DNA of 9,556 nt from Cyanobacteria bacterium UBA9579. GTDB lineage: Bacteria; Cyanobacteriota; Vampirovibrionia; Gastranaerophilales; UBA9579. The stretch lies in the NCBI GenBank assembly GCA_003499585.1, contig DNSU01000008.1, positions 8,582 through 18,137 of the forward strand, written 5' to 3'. The notes beneath the pieces were generated by a model. That model was given only the letters and a program-made list of their open reading frames with translations. It had not been told where the DNA came from and did no database searches. Below, in pieces: positions 1 through 7,772 of the stretch. Positions within the stretch are counted from its first letter, which is position 1. Every line of letters begins with the position of its first letter. Position numbers and translations under genes: made by a program.

Positions 1-309
1 AGTTGTTACTCTTGGTCCTTTATGACCAGTTGGTTCTTTTATAATTTGTACTAAAAGAGATTGTTTTGGAGTTAATTTGTCTTTTAATGCTCCTTTACCT
101 GCAACGTCTGATGCATGCAAGAAAGCCATTCTGTCGCCGCCAACATTTACGAAAGCAGCGTCAATACTTGGCAGAATATTTTCTACCTGAGCTAAATAAA
201 CATCTCCTAATAACATATTTCCACGGTGGATAAAAAATTCTATTACCCTACCTTCTCCTGTTACAGCAGCTATGTTATCGCGTTCTGATACTATGATTGA
301 TTTGTTCAT
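1..309 (-). CDS. rne: Ribonuclease E/G family protein, N-terminal 103 residues (cut by the left window edge)
   Basis: This is the start of an RNase E/G endoribonuclease, a single-strand-specific RNase of mRNA decay and rRNA processing. The visible 103 residues cover the first RNase H-like strands and the beginning of the S1 RNA-binding domain. Recognisable stretches are GDVYLAQVENILPSIDAAFV (35-54), the AFLHASDV S1 segment (62-69) and VQIIKEPTGHKGPRVTT (87-103), which matches the family's KEPxGxKGPRxT. The catalytic domain lies outside the window, so E versus G cannot be settled; the wording resembles cyanobacterial Rne most. The ATG at 309 is the only start possible: an in-frame TAA lies at 328-330 with no other start between. 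A GAGG at 323-326 is 13 bases upstream, rather far for a ribosome binding site. It follows the radical SAM gene by 56 bases on the same strand, so the two probably share a transcript. Confidence 0.9.
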   Translation of the reverse strand, partial: MNKSIIVSERDNIAAVTGEGRVIEFFIHRGNMLLGDVYLAQVENILPSIDAAFVNVGGDRMAFLHASDVAGKGALKDKLTPKQSLLVQIIKEPTGHKGPRVTT

Positions 310-365
310 ACTAAATTTTTTTCCTCGTTAAATATATAAACTTTTTTATAATTCTTAAACTTATG

Positions 366-2957
366 TTAGGTGATAATATCACCTAATTCTTTAAAATTGC
401 CATCCAGCAATTTCTCCCTGACGATATTCCATTTAATATCGGGAGTTAAAAACTTAAGAAAATCATCCGGCCTTAACGTGCCATTTTGACCTGTCATTAA
501 AATTAATTCCAATTTATAAAAACTATCTTCAACCACTTTAATAGTATTTATGTATGGTCTTATATCTATTAATTTTTTTAAGCCTTTACGTTTTTCTTTC
601 TCAATCAAGATATTTTTTTTGGAAAGAATATCATTCACAATATACTTTAAGTCTATTTTTCTTATGGCCTCTAAGTCAATAGGGTCAGCTGAGTATTTTG
701 CCCAATTGATCCTTGTATCAATGGCTTTTTCCTCTTTAGAAATTTTAACAATTCTTGATGCCTTAGAATTTTCAGGCAAAAATTGATTTAATTTTTCGAG
801 TAATACGTTTTCTTGCATTTCTTCTATTAACTCTATATCCAAATATTCATCAAAACTTTCTACAAATAATGGCAGAGCCATTCCGATAGATATTTTGGGG
901 GAAGGATTAAATCCTTGTGTAAAACTTACTTTTATTTCTGCTTTTCTGACAGCTCTATAGAGCATTTTTTGCCAGTCCAGATGAGAAATAAATTTCAAAC
1001 TTCCTGTTTTTTGAAGTTGTAATCTGTATTTGTGTGTAGAGTCCTGATTGATTTTATTTTCATTCTTTAAAATTTTAATCTGTTCTTTTGATTTTATTAT
1101 AGGCTCTTTTTTAAATGATTTACAGACGCCGCAGTTAGAACAGGACTCACCACAGGGAATTGATGTCTGATTGCTAATAGCTTTATTATATTCATCTTTT
1201 AACCAGTCTTTGTCAATTCCAACATTTATTATATCCCATGGCAGCTCAGATTCCAAACATATTTTTCTGGAGGCATATTCATCAAAATTTATATTTAGTT
1301 CTTCTGCTGTTTCATACCAGATTTTTTTATTGAAATGTTCATCCCACGCATCAAGATAAGACCCTTTTTTATGAACGATTTCTATTAATTTATTTAATTT
1401 TCTATCACCTCTTGCAAACACTGCTTCGAGCTGACTAAGGAATCTTTCGTGATAATTAAGCTTAACGCCTTTTAACTGTCTCACTTGTTCCTTTAAGTAT
1501 CTTACTTTTTCGTTAATTAACTCTGGTTTATCCTGAGCACACCATTGAAACGGAGTAAAAGGCTTTGGTACAAAAATTGATACTGTACAGGTTATTTCAA
1601 GAACTTTATTAATGTTATTGCTTCTTCTTAGCTCATTTGCTTTATTTTTGATTCTGCCAAGCAGATTAATTATCTCATCAAGGTCTTCAAATGTTTCGGT
1701 TGGAAGGCCTACCATAAAGTATAATTTAACTTTATTCCAACCAGCTTCATAAGCAGACAAAATAGCATTTGATATCTGTTCTTCATTTAGATTTTTATTG
1801 ATAACATCTCTTAATCTCTGGCTTCCTGCTTCCGGCGCAAATGTCAGTGTGCTTTTTCTGACAGACTGAACCTGATTTGCCAGCTCAAGACTGAAAGCAT
1901 CCGCTCTTTGACTAGGTAATGAGATTGAAGCTCCTGTTCCGGCATGCCTTTGATTTAAAGCACAAACTAAGTCTTCTATGTTTGTATAATCATTTGAAGA
2001 TAATGATAATAGTGAATACTCGTCATATCCTGTGCTTTTTAGTACTTTATCGGTTAAATCAATTATACTTTCGGGATCTCGTTCTCTGACAGGTAGATTT
2101 ACAAAGCAGGATTGGCAGAATCGGCACATTCTTCCACAGCCGCGTCTGATTTCTATTACTGCTCTATCATGAACAGATGAAGAATAAGGAACCGGAAAAC
2201 CCGTTGGATAATTATCATTTGCTAAATTTGAAATTCTTTTATTAATTTTTTGCGGGAAATTGTTATTAACAGGGGATGGTTTTGAGTAATCTTCATTGGT
2301 TTGATAAAACCTTGGAACATAAACCCCTTCTATTTTTTGCAGATTTATCAGGGTTTCTGCTCTGGTAATTTTATTTTGTTTTGAATTTCTTATTTCATTC
2401 AAAATTTCGACAAGAACTTCTTCTCCATCTCCAATAATAAATGCATCTATAAAATCCGTCAGGGGTTCAGGGTTAAAACATCCCGGCCCGCCGGCAATTG
2501 TTATAGGATCAGAATCCAGCCTGTCTTGTGATTTAACAGGAACCTGTCCCATTTCCAGCATTGCCAAAATAGTCGGATAGCTAAGTTCATACTGAAGTGA
2601 AAATGCTATAACATCAAACTCACTAAGGGGTTTAAGGCTTTCAACTCCATAAAGAGGTATTTGGTTTTCATTTAATTTTTCCCTAAAGTCTATCGCCGGT
2701 GCGTAAACTCTATCAGCAAGAAAATCATTGGACTGATTTATTATATGATATAAAATCCTGTGACCAAGATTAGAAATCCCAATTTCGTATAGGTCAGGAA
2801 ATGCTATAGCGGTTTTAATTACAGCTGAATCCCAGTCTTTATTTAGACTGCCGATTTCTTGCCCTATATATCTTGAAGGTTTATTTACTTCTAATAAAAC
2901 TTTATTAATTCTCTCCAACATATTTTGTTGGGATGGGATAACTTCGTTTGATAACAC
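366..2957 (-). CDS. B12-binding-like radical SAM protein fused to a DUF2344 domain (TIGR03960 + TIGR03936 type)
   Basis: An 863-residue cytoplasmic protein of unknown reaction. Domains in order: a cobalamin-binding-like N-terminal region (about 45-190, with AGGPGCFNPEP at 155-165 and IGDGEE at 175-180), and a radical SAM core whose RRGCGRMCRFC gives the CxxxCxxC [4Fe-4S] ligands C274, C278 and C281 (C284 follows). Next come a second cysteine cluster C602, C606, C609 and C612, and a C-terminal DUF2344 domain from about 642 (KYRLQLQKTGSLKFISHLDW, then FTQGFNPSPKIS). The two halves are separate neighbouring genes in many Firmicutes and lie beside rng, rplU and rpmA; here they are one polypeptide, and rne follows directly. 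That suggests a role linked to RNA or ribosome maturation, but this is inference. The start shown is GTG (2957) with an AAAGG about 13 bases upstream. ATG at 2921 (MLERINKVLLEV) is nearer the usual family start but lacks a Shine-Dalgarno. No clear promoter was found in 2958-3112. Confidence 0.92.
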   Translation of the reverse strand: MLSNEVIPSQQNMLERINKVLLEVNKPSRYIGQEIGSLNKDWDSAVIKTAIAFPDLYEIGISNLGHRILYHIINQSNDFLADRVYAPAIDFREKLNENQIPLYGVESLKPLSEFDVIAFSLQYELSYPTILAMLEMGQVPVKSQDRLDSDPITIAGGPGCFNPEPLTDFIDAFIIGDGEEVLVEILNEIRNSKQNKITRAETLINLQKIEGVYVPRFYQTNEDYSKPSPVNNNFPQKINKRISNLANDNYPTGFPVPYSSSVHDRAVIEIRRGCGRMCRFCQSCFVNLPVRERDPESIIDLTDKVLKSTGYDEYSLLSLSSNDYTNIEDLVCALNQRHAGTGASISLPSQRADAFSLELANQVQSVRKSTLTFAPEAGSQRLRDVINKNLNEEQISNAILSAYEAGWNKVKLYFMVGLPTETFEDLDEIINLLGRIKNKANELRRSNNINKVLEITCTVSIFVPKPFTPFQWCAQDKPELINEKVRYLKEQVRQLKGVKLNYHERFLSQLEAVFARGDRKLNKLIEIVHKKGSYLDAWDEHFNKKIWYETAEELNINFDEYASRKICLESELPWDIINVGIDKDWLKDEYNKAISNQTSIPCGESCSNCGVCKSFKKEPIIKSKEQIKILKNENKINQDSTHKYRLQLQKTGSLKFISHLDWQKMLYRAVRKAEIKVSFTQGFNPSPKISIGMALPLFVESFDEYLDIELIEEMQENVLLEKLNQFLPENSKASRIVKISKEEKAIDTRINWAKYSADPIDLEAIRKIDLKYIVNDILSKKNILIEKEKRKGLKKLIDIRPYINTIKVVEDSFYKLELILMTGQNGTLRPDDFLKFLTPDIKWNIVREKLLDGNFKELGDIIT

Positions 2958-2997
2958 TATTTCTACTATGCCTTTATAAACTATTTTTCAGTTATGA

Positions 2998-3009
2998 CTA
3001 ATTAATTAG
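2998..3009. promoter_or_regulatory. 12-bp perfect palindrome upstream of the radical SAM gene
   Basis: CTAATTAATTAG is its own reverse complement and lies 41 bases before the GTG start of the radical SAM/RNase operon, where an operator could act. It is purely AT-biased sequence in an AT-rich region, so chance is a real alternative and no regulator can be named. Confidence 0.15.
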
Positions 3010-3112
3010 ACGCAACAAAAGTATAAAAGTTTTAAATAAATTATTTATTTTTATATTTTCTTTCTACAGCTTTTATCGAATCTTACCATAAAAATTCAGG
3101 ACTTTATAAATA

Positions 3113-3460
3113 TTATGCAAGCTCGTGTGCATAATATTTATTGATCTCTATAATTTTTCCTTCTTTCTCATCATTGGTATAGGGCTTGAGAAACTCCAGA
3201 ATCTTTTCTCCAGGTACTTTATAATTATATATAAATGGATATTCAGAATGTTTAACCATAACTTTCACAAGATAATGACATTCATCTGCACCTTTTGAAA
3301 GCTTTTCCTCGTCAAAATGTCTGCCATTTTCATCTTTTTTGACACAAATATAATAGAACCCATCGTCATTTCTAATAACCTTCTCATCATCAGAAATAGG
3401 CAACTGTTTTTTGTGTCTGGTAAATATATTTATAACTTTTTCATTTATTTTATCTGTCAT
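3113..3460 (-). CDS. Hypothetical 115-residue cytoplasmic protein
   Basis: I do not recognise this protein. It starts at ATG 3460 (MTDKINEKVINIFTRH) and ends HELA-stop. It is highly charged and has no signal peptide, membrane segment or cysteine-pair motif (single Cys residues only). The predicted shape is a short N-terminal helix, then alternating strand-like segments (GFYYICVKK, CHYLVKVMVKH, FIYNYKV) and a helix (GEKILEFLKPY), which would suit a small alpha/beta domain. It lies 142 bases downstream of the HD-GYP gene and 155 bases upstream of the radical SAM gene, all on the same strand. The gaps are long enough for it to be its own transcription unit. An inverted repeat (3476-3494) precedes its start, and the only Shine-Dalgarno-like bases nearby are weak (GGGA, AGAAAAG). 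Normal codon use and a neighbour-consistent strand support a real gene. Confidence 0.65.
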   Translation of the reverse strand: MTDKINEKVINIFTRHKKQLPISDDEKVIRNDDGFYYICVKKDENGRHFDEEKLSKGADECHYLVKVMVKHSEYPFIYNYKVPGEKILEFLKPYTNDEKEGKIIEINKYYAHELA

Positions 3461-3475
3461 ATTCTTTTCTATCCC

Positions 3476-3494
3476 ATAATCTTCCCCAGATTAT
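3476..3494 (-). promoter_or_regulatory. 7-bp inverted repeat in the leader of the 115-residue gene
   Basis: On the minus strand ATAATCT and AGATTAT flank a GGGGA spacer, ending 15 bases before the ATG at 3460. In RNA this would be a short hairpin with a purine-rich loop beside the start codon, and in DNA an operator-like dyad. With seven A/U-rich pairs it is marginally stable, and its function is only a suggestion. Confidence 0.25.
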
Positions 3495-3552
3495 TTTACT
3501 ATATATCAAAATAGTTGTATATAATGTTAATTTTGTTAAAAGGAATGGGTTT

Positions 3553-3579
3553 CCAAAGGGTTTGGTTTATTTGCGCAAA
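3553..3579. other. Two small dyads downstream of the HD-GYP gene
   Basis: CCAAA-GGG-TTTGG (3553-3565) and the perfect palindrome TTTGCGCAAA (3570-3579) lie 24 to 50 bases after the HD-GYP stop codon. They might help end its transcript, but neither is followed by a convincing U-tract on the minus strand, so I do not call a terminator. The patch is slightly more G+C-rich than its surroundings. Confidence 0.2.
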
Positions 3580-3602
3580 CGGATATACATGCTGGGCTAG
3601 AG

Positions 3603-4766
3603 TTAAAATACTGTTTTTTCAAATTCGATATTTTTATTCCCGGTTAATTTTTTGCGAAAAACAGGTTCTGCAATAATAGCAGTAAATACAGTAATTAAAT
3701 CTTTTTCCCATTTGATGCCTGCATTACGAATATAAGTATCAACTATGCCTTCAAAATCAAAGGACTTCCTATAGGACATTTCAGCAGTTATAGCCTGATA
3801 AGAGTCGATTATTGATATAATTTGCGAACCCAGAGGAATCTGATCACCCTTTTTTCCTTTCGGATATCCTGAGCCATCTATATATTCATGGTGATTCTGT
3901 ATTATTGGTATATAATCATCAAATACTTGAAGTGGACGTAGTATCTGCTCACACGCTATATAAGGATGTGCTTTAACTAATACCCACTCTTCAGGAGTTA
4001 ATTTTTCTGATTTTTTAAATATATTTGGAGGAAAAGCAGTGTATCCAATATCGTGCAGCAATGAGGCCACTGCAATTCTTTCAATCTCATACCAGGGCAG
4101 ATCAAGTTCTTTAGCAAGCAGGATTGCTCCTATTGTGACCTGAGCTGAATGCTGGGAAAGAAATTTATTATAACTGCAAATATTATTAACTAAATAGCTT
4201 AGATGGTTAAATAAACGTTCTTTATTGGGAACTTTAGGATTTTGAAGATTGTTTGTCCTAGGATTTATTGATAAATTTAGTTTATGGTCTCTTTTTATGC
4301 TTGAATTAATTGGATTAGCAGCATGTATTATTTCATCATAAACTAAACCATCTTGCGGGTATTGAGCTATACCTACATCTAACTCTATATATTCATTTAA
4401 CTGTTGATTAATATCGTTAATTATTTTATTAATAGTTATAATGGCGAGATTTGTATTACTTTCGCCAAGAAAGGTGATAAACCTATTTTTTTGATCTAAG
4501 GTATAGCAATCTTTTTCGTGTTTAATGCTATTGTGGAGAATTTTTCCTATATATTCGGTGAAGTCTGTTTTTTTGTGGGCATAAGAATTGTCAGATAAAG
4601 AAAATTCCAGTACAAATACACAAAAGCCTTTATGGTTTTGCTGATAATGCTCAATTCTTTTTTCTATAACATATTTAAATTGTTCTAAGGGAATAGCGCC
4701 TGTTAATTGAGCTGGAGAATTTTTTTTATTCGAATTTAAACTCATTTTATTAATACAAACAGCCAT
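3603..4766 (-). CDS. Degenerate GGDEF plus HD-GYP domain protein (probable cyclic-di-GMP phosphodiesterase or sensor)
   Basis: A 387-residue soluble protein with no membrane segment. Residues 20-160 follow the GGDEF fold (LTGAIPLEQF near 21, VGIAQYPQDG at 131-140, then a helix ending SSIKRD), but the GGDEF signature itself is replaced by DQKNRF (91-96), so it cannot be an active diguanylate cyclase. Residues about 190-365 form an HD-GYP domain: H206, HDIG (238-241), H267-P, HHEYIDGSGYP (292-302) and D321. These supply the usual metal ligands, although the glutamate four residues before the first histidine in three-metal members is F202 here. The lysine normally after HDIG is Y242. HD-GYP enzymes hydrolyse cyclic-di-GMP to pGpG or GMP; activity here is plausible but the Lys-to-Tyr change makes it uncertain. 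The ATG at 4766 has no clear Shine-Dalgarno, and ATG 4745 is an alternative. It is encoded downstream of alaS on the same strand after 169 bases. Confidence 0.88.
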   Translation of the reverse strand: MAVCINKMSLNSNKKNSPAQLTGAIPLEQFKYVIEKRIEHYQQNHKGFCVFVLEFSLSDNSYAHKKTDFTEYIGKILHNSIKHEKDCYTLDQKNRFITFLGESNTNLAIITINKIINDINQQLNEYIELDVGIAQYPQDGLVYDEIIHAANPINSSIKRDHKLNLSINPRTNNLQNPKVPNKERLFNHLSYLVNNICSYNKFLSQHSAQVTIGAILLAKELDLPWYEIERIAVASLLHDIGYTAFPPNIFKKSEKLTPEEWVLVKAHPYIACEQILRPLQVFDDYIPIIQNHHEYIDGSGYPKGKKGDQIPLGSQIISIIDSYQAITAEMSYRKSFDFEGIVDTYIRNAGIKWEKDLITVFTAIIAEPVFRKKLTGNKNIEFEKTVF

Positions 4767-4820
4767 TTTTATTGAGTAAATATAATTAGGGCAAAAAGCT
4801 TAAGAACATATTAACTACTT

Positions 4821-4826
4821 ATTATA
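4821..4826 (-). promoter_or_regulatory. Possible -10 element for the HD-GYP gene
   Basis: On the minus strand the perfect hexamer TATAAT, preceded directly by TTG, lies about 55 bases upstream of the ATG at 4766. No good -35 hexamer stands 16-18 bases before it. The gene may therefore have its own weak promoter in the gap after alaS. Confidence 0.3.
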
Positions 4827-4880
4827 CAAGACAGGGGCGATTTAGGATAGCAGGAAAGCTAATTTATATAGACGAGATTT

Positions 4881-4911
4881 AGGCATAAATTTCAATGATG
4901 TATTTATGTCT
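4881..4911 (-). other. 10-bp imperfect inverted repeat just downstream of alaS
   Basis: AGGCATAAAT (4881-4890) and ATTTATGTCT (4902-4911) pair with one imperfection around an 11-base spacer, starting 25 bases after the alaS stop. It could slow or end alaS transcription, but the stem is A/T-rich and no U-tract follows on the minus strand, so it is not a standard terminator. Confidence 0.25.
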
Positions 4912-4935
4912 GAAGTGGAAAATTAAATTGCGGCC

Positions 4936-7590
4936 TTACATATTTAATAGTTTTCCTCTGACTTTATTTATTGCTTCATCGAGATTAGCCGGATTTTTAG
5001 CACCTGCTTGTGCAAAGTTAGGCTTTCCACCACCCTTGCCTTCGCACATTGTAGCAATCTCATTAACAATCTGACCTGCATTTACCCCTTTATCCATAAA
5101 GTTTTTTGATACTTTAGCGATAATAGAAACTTTACCATCAGATGCAGAGGCTAAGGTGACTATACTGTTTCCTAATTTATCCGATAAGTTTTCAACGGCA
5201 GTTCTTAATGCATCCGGGGCAAGTCCGTCTGCTCTTGAAAACAGCAGCTTACCATCGGGAATGTCCTGCGTTTCATTAATAAGCAAATCCGTTTTACTTT
5301 CAGCAATTACTGATTCTAAGGATTTTATTTGTTTTTGATATTGCTTTGTTTCTTCAATTAATTTATCAACTCTTGAAGATGCTTCAAGTGATGGGGTTTT
5401 AAGTACTTGTGCAATCTTATTCAACTCAGTTAAATGTGAATTTAAATAGGCAAGAGCATACTGACCGCATATAAGCTCTATCCTTCTGGTTCCTGCTGCT
5501 ATAGCGCCTTCTGATAATATTTTACAGAGTCTGATTTCTCCTGTGGAACCTACGTGCGTGCCTCCGCAAAGTTCTTTGCTTATATCGCCAATTACTATTA
5601 CTCTAACTTTGTCACCATATTTTTCATTGAATAAGCCTATTGCACCAAGTTCTCTTGCTTGATCAGGCGTTGTTTCAACAGTTTCTTTATGTAAATTCTG
5701 ATTAATCCATTGATTTATAAGGTCTTCTACAGCATTTAGTTCGTCCTGAGTTAGGGCTCTATCAAACGAGAAGTCAAAACGTGTTCGGTCAGGAGTTACC
5801 TGAGAACCTGCCTGAACTACTGTTTCACCAAGAACTTTTCTAAGTGCAGCCTGGAGTAAATGTGCAGAAGTATGATGAATCATAATATCTTTTTTTCTGG
5901 TATCATCCACAACAGCTTGTGCCATATCATCCAGTTTTACTGTTCCTGTTAAGACTTTTGCTCTATGTATGAATAATTCATCGAATTTTATTGTATTTGT
6001 TACTTCAAGTTTAAAATTTTCACCTGCAATATGGCCAGCATCTCCGATTTGCCCACCGGATTCTGCATAAAACGGTGTTTTATTGAGTACTACTTCAATC
6101 TCATCACCCTGATTTGCGCTATCAAATCTTTCATTATTTTTAATAATAGCTTTTACAGTGGAATCATCCGATTTTGTGATGCAGTATCCAAGAAATACAC
6201 TGGGGCCAACATTATTTAATGTCTCAACATAAATAAGATCATCCGTTAGTCTTACAGTTGCCTGAGCTTTTTTGGCTCTTTCTCTTTGCTCCTGCATTTC
6301 TATGTTGAAAGCTTCTTTATCTACAGAAATCCCTTGTTCTTCAGCAATTTCAATTGTTAATTCAAGAGGAAATCCGTACGTATCATAGAGTTTAAAAGCA
6401 TCTTCACCTGAAATTTGTTTTTCACTAGTGTTTTTTACTTTTCCTATAATTTCATCAAGGAGAGATTCACCTCTGCCGATAGTCTGTTTAAATCTTTCTT
6501 CTTCCGCCTTTATCACGTTGATAATTTTTTCTTTGTTTTGCTCAAGCTCAGGATAGGTTTCTTTATAGTTATCAACGACGGTGTCTACCAGTTTATATAA
6601 GAACGGCAGTTCTAAGCCAAGAATTTTTCCATGCCTTAAAGCCCTTCTAAGTATCATTCTCAATACATAATTCCTGCCTTCATTGCCGGGAACTAATCCA
6701 TCTGCAATGAGGAAGCATACACACCTTGCGTGATCTGTTATTATTCTTAAGCTAACATCGGTTCTTTTATTTTCTTTATATTTTTTACCTGACATCTGGC
6801 AAATTTGTTCAAGTATAGGGGAAAGAAGGTCTGTTTCAAATGTGGAGCACAAGTTATTTACTGCCATAGTAACTCTCTCAAGCCCCATGCCGGTATCAAC
6901 ATTTTTTCTCTCAAGTGGGGTAAAGTTGCCTTCTTCGTCTTTATTGAGTTCCATGAAAACAAGATTCCAGATCTCTACATATCTGTCACATTCACATGTT
7001 TCAATACTGCAATCAGTTCCACAGGAGTATTGCTCGCCCAGATCATAGTGAAGTTCAGTACAAGGACCGCAGGGACCTGTAGGGCCAGGAGGTCCCCAGA
7101 AATTATCTTTTTTGCCTTTTCTGATAATACGCTCTGCTGGTATTCCTACTTTTTTATTCCATATTTCAAAGGCTTCATCGTCAGTTTCAAAAATTGTAAT
7201 CCAGAGTCTTGATTTATCGAGTTTCAGTTCTTCAGTAACAAATTCCCATGCCCATGGAATTATCTCTTCTTTAAAATAATCACCAAAGCTAAAATTGCCG
7301 AGCATTTCAAAGAATGTATGATGTCTTGGAGTTCTGCCGACATTTTCTATATCAGAATCTTTCCCGCCGGCTCGGGCACACTTTTGAACAGTTACTGCTC
7401 TTGGTGGCTCAGGAGGTTTTTCATATCCGAGAAAAATTGGAACGAATTGAAGCATGCCAGCTGGAGTAAGGAGTACAGTGGGGTTATCAGGTATTAAGCT
7501 GGAGCTTTTCACCTGTTTATGATTATGCTTTTCAATAAAGAAATTTATGAATTTTTTTCTGATATCTTTTCCTGTCATTTGAGTACTCAT
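4936..7590 (-). CDS. alaS: Alanyl-tRNA synthetase
   Basis: This cytoplasmic class II synthetase charges tRNA-Ala and hydrolyses Ser- and Gly-tRNA-Ala. At 884 residues it is the full usual bacterial length. The catalytic domain shows the FFEMLGNFSFGDYF motif 2 region (93-106) and the motif 3 GMGLER (234-239). The editing domain carries the zinc ligands H573 and H577 (HHTSAH) and C675 and H679 (CGGTH). A linker of coiled-coil character (about 735-770) leads to the C-Ala domain with the glycine-rich GKGGGKPNFAQAG (851-863). A four-cysteine segment (C190, C194, C199, C201) before CDRYVEIWNLVF is a known variant in bacterial AlaRS. No key residue is missing. ATG 7590 is preceded by GAGAGG at nine bases, which fixes the start. 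It appears monocistronic or at the head of the minus-strand run, and it diverges from the sugar transferase gene. Confidence 0.98.
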   Translation of the reverse strand: MSTQMTGKDIRKKFINFFIEKHNHKQVKSSSLIPDNPTVLLTPAGMLQFVPIFLGYEKPPEPPRAVTVQKCARAGGKDSDIENVGRTPRHHTFFEMLGNFSFGDYFKEEIIPWAWEFVTEELKLDKSRLWITIFETDDEAFEIWNKKVGIPAERIIRKGKKDNFWGPPGPTGPCGPCTELHYDLGEQYSCGTDCSIETCECDRYVEIWNLVFMELNKDEEGNFTPLERKNVDTGMGLERVTMAVNNLCSTFETDLLSPILEQICQMSGKKYKENKRTDVSLRIITDHARCVCFLIADGLVPGNEGRNYVLRMILRRALRHGKILGLELPFLYKLVDTVVDNYKETYPELEQNKEKIINVIKAEEERFKQTIGRGESLLDEIIGKVKNTSEKQISGEDAFKLYDTYGFPLELTIEIAEEQGISVDKEAFNIEMQEQRERAKKAQATVRLTDDLIYVETLNNVGPSVFLGYCITKSDDSTVKAIIKNNERFDSANQGDEIEVVLNKTPFYAESGGQIGDAGHIAGENFKLEVTNTIKFDELFIHRAKVLTGTVKLDDMAQAVVDDTRKKDIMIHHTSAHLLQAALRKVLGETVVQAGSQVTPDRTRFDFSFDRALTQDELNAVEDLINQWINQNLHKETVETTPDQARELGAIGLFNEKYGDKVRVIVIGDISKELCGGTHVGSTGEIRLCKILSEGAIAAGTRRIELICGQYALAYLNSHLTELNKIAQVLKTPSLEASSRVDKLIEETKQYQKQIKSLESVIAESKTDLLINETQDIPDGKLLFSRADGLAPDALRTAVENLSDKLGNSIVTLASASDGKVSIIAKVSKNFMDKGVNAGQIVNEIATMCEGKGGGKPNFAQAGAKNPANLDEAINKVRGKLLNM

Positions 7591-7599
7591 GTATTTATT

Positions 7600-7605
7600 C
7601 CTCTC
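7600..7605 (-). promoter_or_regulatory. Ribosome binding site of alaS
   Basis: GAGAGG on the minus strand, nine bases before the ATG at 7590. It is the clearest Shine-Dalgarno in the window and supports that start codon. Confidence 0.7.
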
Positions 7606-7650
7606 TACATGTATAGATAGTCGGCTGATGGATATTTCAAATAATAAAAT

Positions 7651-7678
7651 ATCATAGTTTATTATTAATCAATAACAA
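7651..7678 (-). promoter_or_regulatory. Probable sigma-70-type promoter of alaS
   Basis: On the minus strand TTGTTA (7673-7678), a 16-base spacer and TATGAT (7651-7656) form a reasonable -35/-10 pair. The -10 ends 60 bases upstream of the alaS ATG, implying a leader of roughly 50 bases. It stands back to back with the promoter of the sugar transferase; the two -35 boxes are one base apart. Confidence 0.45.
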
Positions 7679-7679
7679 T

Positions 7680-7708
7680 TTTAGATATTTAACTGTTTTA
7701 AGTATAAT
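7680..7708 (+). promoter_or_regulatory. Probable sigma-70-type promoter of the sugar transferase gene
   Basis: TTTAGA (7680-7685), a 17-base spacer and a perfect TATAAT (7703-7708) predict a transcription start near 7715 and a leader of about 55 bases. The spacing and -10 are canonical and the -35 matches four of six bases. Confidence 0.5.
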
Positions 7709-7715
7709 AATAACT

Positions 7716-7732
7716 CAATTGTACAACAGTTG
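7716..7732. promoter_or_regulatory. Near-palindrome at the predicted transcription start of the sugar transferase gene
   Basis: CAATTGT-ACA-ACAGTTG is a 17-bp dyad with one mismatch, placed right after the TATAAT box. A repressor bound here would block the promoter; as RNA it is a short hairpin at the 5' end of the message, which could protect it. No regulator family can be assigned from the sequence. Confidence 0.3.
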
Positions 7733-7760
7733 CTTGTGAGAATATAAATTAAATTTTGTC

Positions 7761-7767
7761 AGGATGG
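7761..7767 (+). promoter_or_regulatory. Ribosome binding site that decides the sugar transferase start
   Basis: AGGATGG contains the first in-frame ATG (7764), but that ATG has no Shine-Dalgarno at a usable distance. AGGA (7761-7764) is eight bases before the next in-frame ATG at 7773, a normal spacing. The upstream ATG is therefore more likely part of the ribosome binding site than the start. Confidence 0.5.
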
Positions 7768-7772
7768 AAAGT

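Noticed and set aside
6805..7212. 135-codon plus-strand open frame inside alaS
   Set aside because: It is wholly antisense to highly conserved alaS catalytic-domain sequence and its composition is what a shadow frame would give.
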